Shown here one piece after another: positions 48,442-59,361 of a DNA stretch of 64,000 nucleotides (within the stretch, counting starts at the first letter, position 1; every line of letters begins with the position of its first letter). The notes beneath the pieces are model-generated. The model saw nothing but the letters and a program-made list of their open reading frames with translations. It made no database searches and was not told the DNA's origin. A program made the translations under genes and the position numbers. Origin of the DNA: Lingula anatina (lineage: Eukaryota > Brachiopoda > Lingulata > Lingulida > Lingulidae); contig NW_019775776.1 in the NCBI RefSeq assembly GCF_001039355.2, positions 1-64,000 on the forward strand, given 5' to 3'.

Positions 48442-51400
48442 CTAGTGGAATATTAAGGTGTCAGTGACTAGTCTAAATTGTGCTTTAGATTGGGTATACG
48501 ATTACTTTTAACTTATTTGACGTAAAACTATAAAATCATTTAGCATATATCAAACGTATTGTCTTCACTGGCAAAGGTATGTTGAGAAAGTTTAATTCAA
48601 CTGAGTTGTTGAGCCTCAGTAAGTCACAAAAATAATGTCATATCATTACATACTAGTTACGATGTGCTGCGTAAAATACTCGTAACCAAAGAAATATGAT
48701 GATAGAGAGTTATTACGCAATCATATTTAATACATATTGGTAATCAAATAATGTCGAGGACTTCATCGGAGGAGATATCCCTCTCTGCCACCATTTTTGA
48801 TCGTTTTTTATTTGTCATACCGTGAAAATTTCCACATGGGGGCTTGTTGTGTTAATGTCATTTATAAGAGAAGATACCATATACTGATAAACATGGCATC
48901 TTATATTTTATAAAATGAGGCCGGGGGTTTGCCATTGTCAGAATAAAAAATTCTTTTAAATATGATTTGAATGCGTGCATGTGTGCGAGCGAGCGAGCGA
49001 GTGCGTGAGTGAAATGCGTCTTTTTATTACAGGTAACTTCCACGTCGTTGCGGGATGCCTACGTTTGTNGCTTTAAAAAATCTGAGAATATATTATAGCA
49101 AATATAATACAATTTTAAATAATTGAAATGCATTTCTTTCTAACATTCAGTTTACGTACGTTTTTTGGTAGCCTCTCAAAGTTTTAAACCTCAAATATTG
49201 GAGACCATAATAGAGTCAGCCAAGGACACGTTCAGGGAACACGTTTGAACTCGTAATGATGGACATTTACAGGTGTAGGTCCAGTATAGAGCTTCTTGTA
49301 AACAGTTTAGAACCAAGGGACCGAACTTGATTTGAGGACCAGAAGAGAGGCTTTACATACGTTTAGGCACACGCAAAAACAAAGAAATATAGATTAATGT
49401 AGCTCAAAAACTAAATCTCCTCAAATGAAGCCTACGTTAGTCTGTGAAAGCACACACACATCACTTCAAGTCAGAAAGAGCGAAGAGGCAAATGCTTGAA
49501 ACCAAAGTAAATACTGAAGAATAAAATACAAAGTTTTGTGTTAGTGCAGAAACACAGTAATCATACTCTCTGGCAAAGGTAAACATTGGCACTTTTGAAT
49601 GGAGAAAAAAGGATGTGGGACTAGCTTTAATATGTTTACTAATTCGTATCCCATCTCTAATCCCTTATTCTCAGGGTTCTTCTCATATTTCCTGTAAAAT
49701 ATTCAATTTAAACCCGTAGCCTTCGATTTACTTAGAATGCATTAACATCTCAATTCTCTCAAAACGCTGCAGTAAATAAATAATGCAGTCTTAAATGTAA
49801 AATATAAAAAATCATTTGACTGACTTTAATTTAAATATATCAGTATATTTCTAAAAATAAAATTTTTATTTAATTTTACAACGTTATTGTCTTCGAAATT
49901 GATTGACCGTCAGCAAACATAACTGTTTTCACATTAAGTGAGGTGGATATCCTGCTCACAACGTCAAAACATGTTTATGTACACACGGTAAGCATCTGGA
50001 GGGTAAAATAATACGCAGCCGGGGCTTTAACTAGACAATCAACTATTTGCTGTCGTCATAGCCTTTTACAACTTAACTCAAAACCACCATAATATAGTTT
50101 CTCTGTATGGTTCGGTAACAAAGGGACGAGATCGTTACAGAAAACAAAATTAGCGAGTGCACTTTCCATATGGTCATGCAAGGTGCGTTATGAACCCATG
50201 CATTTCTGAATTAGTAACGCCATGTCGATTACGCAGCTCGACATTTGGCGGTTACTGCTCGAATTACGCGCGGTTAACGTGCAAGTGCAATGCAACATCA
50301 CTGGTGCTGTGGAAAACGGATCCAAAAGGGAACAATGACAAAACAGATTAAGGATGAAGACGGGAGGGTGCTAAGAACGTGGTTATCTTCTTAACCGACC
50401 AGGATGTACCAACACGTTGCATATCAATTAAAAAAACTTATTTCAACAGCTATTCGTGTTATTATTTCATTACATAATGGTTATTTTTTAGGAGATATTA
50501 TGCGTAATAGGTTTTCTAAGCCTGATCTTTATACCCTAAAAACTATAATTCCACTACTAATAGGCCACATTCACATCGAGAAGAGCCGAGGCTCTACAAA
50601 GCCGAGACCTAAATATGGCGGACGTACTAAAAGAAAAACCGGCTAATCTTTCAATAGTCTCTCCGCCTCTCACACGCCTCCCCATGCGTCGTCCCAATAG
50701 AGCCGAGATTTAATGACTGTACACCCCCAGGGACGACGCATTGGGAGGCGTGTGAGAGGCAGAGAGAGCGGGGATTTTCGCTAAGGCGCAGACAATGTGA
50801 TTAGCTTAATTGTCTGGCACGCCCCCTTCGCAAAGCAACATGACCAACATCGGGGATCACAAAGTTTTCCCGACTTTACTTGTACTCGTACTTTAAGTTA
50901 CGATGGGGTGTGCCAGACATTTAAGCCACAAAAACTGAATGCAATTTTGTAAGAATCCCCTGGAAGTAAGATCGATCCAGCTGTTATGATAGGGTTATGG
51001 GAATGGTCCCTTAGATCTAACAAATAAGTAAAATCTTTCATGGTTTGGACACTGGTCTGAAGCTTTCTCTGACAAAAACACATATTAAGCTTTATATCTC
51101 CTTACGTAATTGTTACGCAATAAATTAAAAATAAATTATATGAAATGAAAAGCTGTTGAAATAAACTTTTTATATGCAACATGTTGGTATACCTTAGTCG
51201 GTGAAGAAGATAGCCACGTTACTGCCCCCCCCTTCCCCGTCTAAATCCTTAATATTTTAATTCCAATATGAAATGAGGAATGTCATGTCATCAGAGTGCA
51301 TTGGACAATTTGTACTTCGAGCATTTAATCGAGATTTTAGTGTAATCTTAGATTTTTCTCTATAGTTTTTGAAATAGAAAAATAATTTTGGTTTATGACC

Positions 51401-54400
51401 TTGAGTTCCCCTTCGGATTGTGTGAAGGCGCATGCTTTATCAACAACTCTACCTGTAGGCAGTTAACTGCGAACGTATGACCACGAAATACTCTCTTCAT
51501 CGTCCCTGATTTGGCATCAAAACATCTGCTTAACGTATCTCCACATCCGGTGAATACTGATATAGCCAAGAATAAAAATAGTTGAAATGTTGAGAAAAAA
51601 GTAGGCCTATAAATGTATAAACCAAGGATTAAAACAACAAAGACACGCGTCACTGGAAATACACAAGTTGTCGTCCCATAAATGCGCCTACCTTTTGCTA
51701 ACAACACAGGGTTCTTTTTAACGCCTCCTACACCCACCCACACTACCCCCCCCCCCCCAAAAAAAAAAAAAAAAAAAAAAAAAAAAGCACGTTTTGTAAA
51801 GATACCCTAAGTAAGTTAGCAAAGGGGAGACGTGCACATGGTACCAGTTAACAGACGACATTAACCTGCATGCAGTTGGCGCCGGTTTCATGGCCCTTGA
51901 ACTGACGCTGAACAGACCCGGACTTGGAGTCAAAGCAACGCACAATGCCGTCCCCACATCCGGTGATCACTAAAATAAGATGGGGTTAATAGCAACAGAC
52001 AATTGCATAGGTTTACATATGAAGCAGTACAGTGAAAATTGGATTTGTCTATCTTATCATTTTTCATTTATTATTTTGTTATTGTCAGCCATCGCTCTCC
52101 ATGCGTGCCTTGTAAAATATGTATGCTTTTTCACGGCATATATTCTGCCTGCCTGTTTGGTTTTGTTGATTGATATTGATGGTGTAGTTGTTTATTGTTT
52201 TGAAATCTTGTTTTGTGGAGAGAAAATATATCATGGTAGCCTAGACAACGTGGTGAAGACTGTGCTCTCCTCTGTAGCGCTGGAGCACGCCTGAAATTAC
52301 ATTATCATATCATAAACATGAAAACAACACGAAACGCTGCGATAGTGTCAATTATCACTAAGGTGAACTTTGCGCTTCATAAATACAAGAAAAGGCAATC
52401 ATTTGTTGCAATGGGAGAAAAGGGTGACCTCTTCTTTTCCTGTGGCGCAAGGAGTAACAATTCCCGTGCTTAATAGCACGCGAGAGCTACATCACCCAAT
52501 CTAAAGCACAAGACTTGCTTTTTAAATGGATTCGCACTTTTAAAGTTAAGTTCCCAACAATATTTTCAAATGCGTAAATGTACTTAATTTGTAAGGCTAT
52601 ATACATCGTGTACTTCAAATGGGCATAAGTAACAAATACGTAGTTCACAATAAGTGCCAATGCCTTACCAAGTCCTTCATGAAACTTTACACAGCTCACG
52701 CTGTGTTTATGTCCTCTGTAGATTCGTGTGCAATCTCCGAATTCTGTCACCCACGCTCGACCTGTCTGGTCTGAGCTTCCGCTATACAACATCTTATTGA
52801 CAACCTGGAACAACGAATGGTTAATAAAAACACACAACCACCTGTACAAAAGTTACATTCCTAAACTTGACAAATGCAGTTATTGAAATTTGCAAGAAAC
52901 GCCTTTATCTCTCTTTTAATTATTTTGTAACTATGTTATCTCCTGCAGCGGGTGCTCTACGTCTCTGTTCACTGTAATATCTACATACCACATATATAGT
53001 CTTCTAATAGTCCCTATAGTCTTTTTTATTTTGGTTTAAGTGGTTTAAGTTGGTGAGTAAAATCAAATTACTAAATGCCTGGGTAACATTCGAAAGACTA
53101 GTAATAGATATGATGAATCCTTGTAAGAAGTTTTAATCTGACGAGAAATAGCTGAATTGGCAAAAACAAAAATTGTGTCCATGCACCCAACTACCTCTTT
53201 GCCACAGAGTTTTTTAAACTACGTGCACTTTTGTTTCACGCTATGAAATAAATTTGTTCAAGTGATACGTTTGGGTATCAACGTGGTAAATACTGTTTAG
53301 TTTAAATACTTATGTTATCATTTCCTGGATCTGACTACTTCACTTTCAGAAGTGAGAGGTTTCAGTGGTGAAAACAGATATGATGTTCATAAAGCGTAGT
53401 GGCTCAACAAAGGAAAATATACTAAAACAAATAATCTCCTAATAATTATTTGCCATCGATTTTCAGCTCATTTATTGATAAAAGAATTGTATTCTATTAT
53501 CAGCTGAGTAGAAACAACTTTGATCCAAATGACAATGTCCTTGTTTATTAACATTTTCAAACAATGTTCCTACTGCTGAAAGCTGTGATTGTCCGTATCT
53601 ACAACACACAGCAGAGCAAAATCAATGAAATGCATTATGGACAGGTAATAAGTTCTCGATTTGCAGTCTGAATACATATAACCACAGCTAGAGCACGCTG
53701 CATAACATGATTAGAACACATTCCTTTATTGAGAGAAAGCATGTTAAATTTCAATTTGTAAATAAGCCGTGGGAAAGCAACAAAGAGTTTTTATACATGT
53801 ATTCGCTGTTATAAATTAAAGAACATTCTGTGGCAGTCCAAGTTTTTTTCAACACTTTTGTTACACTAATGTAGATAATACATGCCTTTTAAAACGTTTT
53901 TTAAAAATGTAATTCATCTTTCATAATTTGAATATATTGGTTTTAGCAAGTCTATGAATGTTCTGCACCTGGTACACAAACTCATATCGTTATGTCCTGT
54001 GTTTTTCCTTGAAGCAAAAGTAACAGAATGCATCCTTCCAGCTTTAATGAAAATAATAGAGACATTTCACATTTCTTTTTTGAATGGATGAATTGTGGAT
54101 GAACATATAAAATGGCACATGTGCGATCAGGGTTACTAACTCAAACGCACGTCAAGGCTTGGTCCCACCCGTCCAATAACGAGTCACACAAGTTTCTCGT
54201 CAGTGCAATGAAACAATAACTCCAGTAAAAATCATCATTAATTATCTAGATATTAACTGGAGAACTTACAAAGATAGAGATATTAATCAAACACCAGGGA
54301 ATATGTATGGATATCCAATAATGTCGGTGCCATGCTTCGCCAATAAACTCCTACATTGACGTTTGGTATAGGATTCATGCATCCATCTGAATTTTGTGTA

Positions 54401-57248
54401 TAGTTGGTTTCATTTATTTTACCATGCACCCTTGAATGATTGAAAAGTGTATTTTCTGGCTTGTGTATTTCAATTTTTCTCATAGAATTGTCATTCTTGG
54501 GATGTCTCCTTGGTTCAGCTATATGCAATTGGAATTTAACTAAAAACATATTCATATATAGCTCGCTGGGTTACATTGGGCCAAACTTAAATTAAGCACT
54601 AAGCACTCTGTTCTTATATGAGATGTTAGAGAAGCCGTGTTTACGCCTACATTTTAACATACTCAGTATTATTTGAAAAATAAAGGTACATGTATCTCAA
54701 TTCGTTTGGTGACTCATATACCTCCCCTGGGGTGTTGGATTGCCCCCATAATCAAAGACATGCACAAGTACATGTAGGCCTATATCTGACGTTCACACAC
54801 ACTCTGCTGTTTGCTCCTTGTAGTAACCTATTATTCAGTTATTAAACAGAAAACATTTAATTGACAACGGAGATGAATGCCTAGAAATTATCAGAACAGA
54901 AAAGTTTTCGAATTCTATGAAGTATATTTTTGCCATAAAAGCCTCATATATGCCACCATACAGGTTCAAATAGCATAACTTACAGAAATGCTAAAGGGCT
55001 TCGTTTCACGTTTCCCAAAAAATGATACAATGAACTCTTTGACAAACACTTTGATCTCTTTTATATATGTGTAACGTTTATCTTTCGACAATAATAGAGG
55101 TATTGTGGAAAGAAACAACGGCCTATATAATTAACATATGCTTTAAGGTGCAAGTTAATAAGATTGTTCTAAAATATCATCACAAATAGCTAATTCAATC
55201 GTTATAAAATTTCATCAAAATAAAACAACAGTTACTGTGTTAATTAAAGGGTGGACCTCGGCGTATTAATTAAAGGATGGATAAAGGATGATTGTGTGTG
55301 ATGCGGCTTTATTATCCCTACGTCTAAAGGAAACAGGCTGATTAATGCATAAGACAAACGTGACATAACATAATCCATATGAAGACAATGAATCCGAAAA
55401 CCCACTATATTCCACTTTGAAAATCAGTTGCTTTAATATAATAATTGTTATTGTTCAAAACCAATCCTTGTGTACTCCCCCAGTAGGCTACATATTGAAA
55501 ACCACTTAATGTATATTTAAATATTAAAATATTCAGTCTACAATGACCATCAGGTTGAATCTGGGTCGTAGGTGCAGACGAAAATGAGTCATGCTGTATT
55601 CTCTTGGGCTCGTTTTTGTTTCCTGCAGGTGTTTTTAACCATTCTCTGAGTACGTGTGTGTGTGTGTGTGTGTGTGCGTGTGTAATGTCATTGTTGAAAT
55701 ATGACTTAAAAAAATAAAACAATATGAAAATTATTCCATTCGGCAGTTTACAGTATAGTACCAGTAGTCATATCAAGAAAATAAGATTTATACTTGTTTT
55801 GAGGACTAAAATGAATCCGTGAAATCGACATGAGTCATGATAGCGTTCAGCGTTGATAATTATCACTGTGTATTGTATTATAAGTCTTATATCATCAGCA
55901 TTTCAAAACATCTTCTCTGTAACTATAAAGTCTTTGGTTTAAAAATAAAAACAAATCTTATGAGAAAATATTTGAATATCACAGAGGTAGTTGTAGTTAC
56001 TGTTTACCAAAACTACAGACACGGTATGTCTGACTTTAGTCGGATCTCATTCTTCACGGCAATATGCTCGGTGAAGTTCGGTCGTTTACAAAGCTAATGA
56101 AAAACTACGATATTACATTTGCATATTTCAAAGCCACTTGGCCTTTTTTGTATTAGCAACCTGAAATTTATATGCAGAGAGTACTTTCTTTGTTTGAGGA
56201 ACCCAGACTGAATAAGGATTACACGTGGCTAAGGCGGGTAGTTCTATTACTAATGTAAGATTAGACTATGGGCTGAGTTACCACTTGTTATAACACAATT
56301 ATTTGATACTTTTACATCACATACATTAAACATGTTTCATAGCTTATTGTACATGTATTTATAACACAGACTGGAACATATAGAACACCTATTTTTTGTA
56401 AAATGTTAAATCATTCAGACCTACGGTTTTGTCCTATATGCTACAGAAGAACGCTGCTTAATATTTTAGATAGCAGTGCTTACCACCATGCATATGACAG
56501 ACCCAGCGTGTCCCTCGAACACCTTCATCTGGTCACCCTTAATGATGTTCCAACTGCGGATACTGTGGTCCGTGCTGCCTGTGAACAGCGTCCTGCCTGC
56601 CGGATCCGTCGCCATGCACGTAATCGCTCCCGTGTGACCCTGGAAAACCTTCAGCGTCTTCCCCGTCTCAAACGACCAGGACCGAGCAGTGAAGTCTGCA
56701 GATCCAGAAAGGAGTATGTCTTTATTTCCGTCCCAATCAAAACTCTCCGGTGTCACGTCTTCCGAATCCGCCGGAATGAAGATTAGGGGGTAAACCCCCT
56801 TTTTGTGGCCCGTGAAAACACGTATGCACTCTCCAGTTTCAAAGTCCCAGCATCGAGATGTTCTATCATATGAACTACTGAACACAAAGTCTCCAGTGCA
56901 AATCAGACGATTGACCAGCGAGTTGTGGCCGTTAAAAATCATCACACAATCACAAGTGGCAATGTCCCACTTTCGGACGGTTTTATCCGCGCTTCCAGTC
57001 AAAACGTAATTGTCCAGTATACAGATGCAATTGATATAGTCCTCATGGCCGGTCAGAATACCAATGCACTGGACTTGCTCAGTCTTTGTGCTCCACAGAC
57101 GACATGTTTTGTCCTCGCTGCCAGTGGCCAGGACGGAATTATCATCACTGATAGCCATACAGTTAATGCCACCCTCATGATCATCACACGTCTGAAGGTG
57201 GTACGTCTTGTTCTTTGGGTTATCCGCTTTGGAGCCGCAACTCCCCAT
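48145..57248 (-). CDS. WDR86: WD repeat-containing protein 86 (WDR86) orthologue, spliced gene
   Basis: Spliced CDS: exon 1 56484-57248, exon 2 52669-52804, then either exon 3 (51866-51969) or exon 4 (51453-51556), then exon 5 48145-48441. The product is 433 residues with either choice. All junctions are GT/AG and in phase (0, 1, 0). About eight GH...WD-type units run from residue 24 to about 357, consistent with a WD40 beta-propeller; order and spacing follow vertebrate WDR86 as I remember it. The start lies in a strong Kozak context (ACCACCATGG). The N-terminus MGSCGSK fits the N-myristoylation rule (Gly2, Ser6, Lys7) with Cys4 as a palmitoylation candidate, so membrane attachment is inferred. 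The C-terminal ~75 residues are a charged, low-complexity tail. A possible polyadenylation signal (AATAAATAAA on the minus strand) lies at 47748-47757. Biochemical function of the family is poorly known; a scaffold role is inference. Confidence 0.85.
49067..49364. mobile_element. Copy-specific insertion with 7-bp flanking direct repeat
   Basis: Block B carries about 298 bp here that block A (junction near 41534) lacks. The insertion is flanked by TACGTTT at 49060-49066 and 49358-49364, as expected for a target-site duplication. It contains the single N at 49069, so its left end is uncertain. No coding frame or terminal inverted repeat is evident. Probably a polymorphic transposable-element copy. 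Confidence 0.5.
50659..50766. repeat. GC-rich hairpin, 37-bp arms (block B)
   Basis: Counterpart of 42829-42936. The arms are kept apart from a second mismatch (GGCAGAG for GGCGGAG). Confidence 0.82.
50803..51013. mobile_element. MITE related to 27755-27998 (block B)
   Basis: Block B counterpart of 42974-43192, in the intron between WDR86 exon 4 and exon 5. Confidence 0.55.
51453..51556 (-). CDS. WDR86: WDR86 exon 4, alternative version b of the seventh blade
   Basis: 104 nt, entry phase 1, exit phase 0, with CTATATCAG acceptor and CAG/GTAGAG donor. It encodes VFTGCGDTLSRCFD...FRGHTFAVNCLQ, closer to the conserved family sequence than exon 3, so it is probably the ancestral version. It cannot be joined to exon 3 in frame. 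A second copy in the duplicated block lies at 43635-43738. Confidence 0.82.
51750..51786. repeat. Poly-C/poly-A run between the alternative WDR86 exons
   Basis: About 10 C followed by more than 25 A on the plus strand, so a T-tract followed by G on the transcribed strand. It lies in the 309-bp intron between exons 3 and 4. The long T-tract in the RNA could bind splicing repressors, which is inference. Confidence 0.8.
51866..51969 (-). CDS. WDR86: WDR86 exon 3, alternative version a of the seventh blade
   Basis: 104 nt, entry phase 1, exit phase 0, flanked by TTATTTTAG and GTTAATG. It encodes VITGCGDGIVRCFD...FKGHETGANCMQ (residues 301-335). Same length, same phases and 20 of 35 residues identical to exon 4, which lies 309 bp downstream. 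It is the less conserved of the two: its FKGHETGAN replaces the FRGHTF.VN found in exon 4 and, as I recall, in vertebrate WDR86. Best explained as a tandem exon duplication used as a mutually exclusive alternative. Confidence 0.8.
52669..52804 (-). CDS. WDR86: WDR86 exon 2
   Basis: 136 nt between a TTGTTCCAG acceptor and a GTAAGG donor; entry phase 0, exit phase 1. It encodes residues 256-300 and the first base of codon 301, finishing blade six (SGSSDQTGRAW) and opening the next unit (YRGHKHSVSCVKFHEGL). Its phase 1 exit decides how exons 3 and 4 can be used. Confidence 0.88.
52805..56483 (-). other. WDR86 intron 1
   Basis: 3.7 kb of AT-rich intron with a (GT)n tract at about 55651-55682. 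No other exon was recognised on either strand. Confidence 0.6.
56484..57248 (-). CDS. WDR86: WDR86 exon 1 (initiator exon, five WD blades and start of the sixth)
   Basis: 765 nt, 255 codons, phase 0 exit at a GTG/GTAAGC donor. It encodes MGSCGSK and then repeats centred on SEDKTCRLW, SADKTVRKWD, SYDRTSRCWD, SADFTARSW and STDHSIRSW. The repeat around residues 147-191 carries an acidic insertion of about 18 residues (EDVTPESFDWDGNKD) between its GH and the following strand, at the same place where vertebrate WDR86 has an insertion. Much of the exon is markedly more GC-rich than the flanking introns. Confidence 0.9.
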
Positions 57249-58963
57249 GGTGGTAGTTTAGGTGGGACAAACACTTACTTCACGCCGATTTTACGTTGCC
57301 CTCAAAAGTCAGTAAATTTACTAGATATGCGTACACTTATCTGTCCATATTCAAGCTGACTAACTTATGTGCAATTCCAGGACGGCCTACCCAGCACAAG
57401 GTGGGTGTCAAATTGTCAGAGGTTCTATCGCCCTTGTTGGTGCCGTGTTGCTCTCTTCTGTGGCTAACTGTGCTGTTTCATTCCTCCTATTCAATACTCA
57501 TGCAACAACATTCGATCATTTGACATCCTATCCCCACAGAACTATCAATAGTCCTCATGAATATTTGATGTCATGTTGAAACGCGTTCGATTGCCGTGAA
57601 TATTTAATTCTGCGCACTGTTAAACCGTCTCGCAGATGGCTTGCGCGTTTATACATCAATCTCCTGACTTCTGTCAGTCATCACTTCCGTTAATACAAGT
57701 CACATTGAAACATCCCTATTTTCTTTCAGGGGCAAATAAAGTTTATTACAAACTGTCTATTAGCTTCTTTTCATCAACTGGATAGAAAACCATCGGGCCA
57801 TTTTCGCAAACTGCGTCAGAACAAAGAGATATTGATCTCCATCGATCCTAACTTGTTGCCATTGACGACCAGGTAAATTCTCGTGTAATTTCAGTAAATA
57901 AGCGACAATAGGCATATCAATCGACCTGGAACGCTCTTTTGCGAGCTGGGACTGGATTGCTCTTCAGTCGGCCCCTCTGACAATTCCTGATTAATTATCG
58001 ATATATATTTTATGCCATAATTAGAATTATATTGCTTCATGATATTTGTGAACCGTTCTATTATTATCAATAAATCCAAAATTCTGCCCAAAGTGTTTTC
58101 ATTATGCGGTCACTGTCAATGTGCAGTCATTGTATTTGAAATAACGGGTAAGATTTCCTAGAGAACGAGGAAAAATCGATTTAAGGAGCATTGTTCACCG
58201 CTGTGTAAAGTTTGTTTTGCAAGAAACATACTTCAAGCGGTTATGGATGACAGAGGCCGCGTCTCATTTTTTTGGCACAGGTTGGAAACTGGTATCGGAA
58301 GAAAGACTGGGACTCTGGGCTATAACCAGTCACATAAAAAATTCGTATCAAATTAACAACTGTCGAAATTCGTGTAGAGTTTTGTAAACCACGTCAAAAA
58401 GAAGAATATCATGCCATTTAACGAATGGTAAATCATCAGTTATCAATAACGAAAAAAGTTTTGTTTTTCAGCTTCTGCTCCTTACGCAGTATGCAATATC
58501 CACGGGAATTTTAACACATTTAGGTTCACATATTTACATGTACTAATATTTACAAAAATGAATGTGTTTTTTTATTGTGAATTGTTAGAAGGATGTGCTT
58601 ACTAAATAAGACGCTTACAAAAGTAGGCCTATATGTACATAAATGTATATACACACAAACAACTTTAATGTAACAAAAAATTATCCATATCTTTGCAAAT
58701 GGAGCAGGTTTTCGTGGTGGTTTTGAAAAAAAAATTACGTCACTAACGCAATTTCGATTCACTGTTGCCGGTTCACCACTACTGCATTCAGTCTTTGATT
58801 TATATGATCTATACTTATTATTTATTTATTATACATGAGATTCATTACAGTTCACATTAAAAAATAATAAATAAAATGGTAAGATTGTAAGATAAGCATC
58901 CAGTGTACAAATGTTCCAACCAAGGCCTCAGTATGAAAGGTATTCACGGTGCCCATCTATTTT
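57249..58963. other. WDR86 5' UTR/promoter side and intergenic DNA
   Basis: Lies between the WDR86 start and the Spaetzle-like stop. GC-richer just upstream of the ATG (57250-57700). No clear TATA box was identified. A polyadenylation-type motif for the upstream gene is at 58821-58830. Confidence 0.45.
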
Positions 58964-59123
58964 TCAGGCAATGTTTCTACAGCGGCAGCAGCCGGGCAGT
59001 TGAAACCAGTCGATGGCATATTTGTCAGAGATCTCATTATACGTCCCTGGATCCCTCTCGTAGACTGCTGCAAAATATTTGGGATCTTGTATACACTGAC
59101 AACCCGTGCAGCCCTTGACATGC
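58964..59123 (-). CDS. Spaetzle-like gene exon 5 (end of cystine-knot domain)
   Basis: 160 nt from a CACTCTTACAG acceptor to a TGA stop. It encodes GCTGCQCIQDPKYFAAVYER...YAIDWFQLPGCCRCRNIA. The closing CC-x-C is a hallmark of the family. Six of the nine domain cysteines are in this exon. Confidence 0.78.
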
Positions 59124-59305
59124 CTGTAAGAGTGAAATTTCACTAAATACATTTTTGAAAACATTTTCTCACATGTAGTACGGTACCTGAATGTGGGTGC
59201 CAGTGGGCTTTTAACTTAGACACTAACTTATTTCAAGTACACAAATACACATAGTTGAAGTACTTGCAGCTAGGCTGACATTCAGTTGCAACAGCTGACT
59301 GTCAC

Positions 59306-59361
<56 letters not shown>

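Larger units (their letters stand above)
43866..51603. repeat. Tandem duplicated block, copy B
   Basis: Same gene content and order as copy A, plus a 298-bp insertion at 49067-49364 and a longer (CA)n at about 47587-47665. It runs on at the right into the rest of WDR86 (exon 3 and upstream), so it is the copy that is physically continuous with the 5' part of that gene. Joined to copy A by an 80-bp unique stretch and one N. Confidence 0.9.

Noticed and set aside
56403-57523. Plus-strand open frames of 60-144 codons opposite WDR86 exon 1.
   Set aside because: Antisense shadows of a GC-richer coding exon; the minus-strand frame has clear WD40 repeats.
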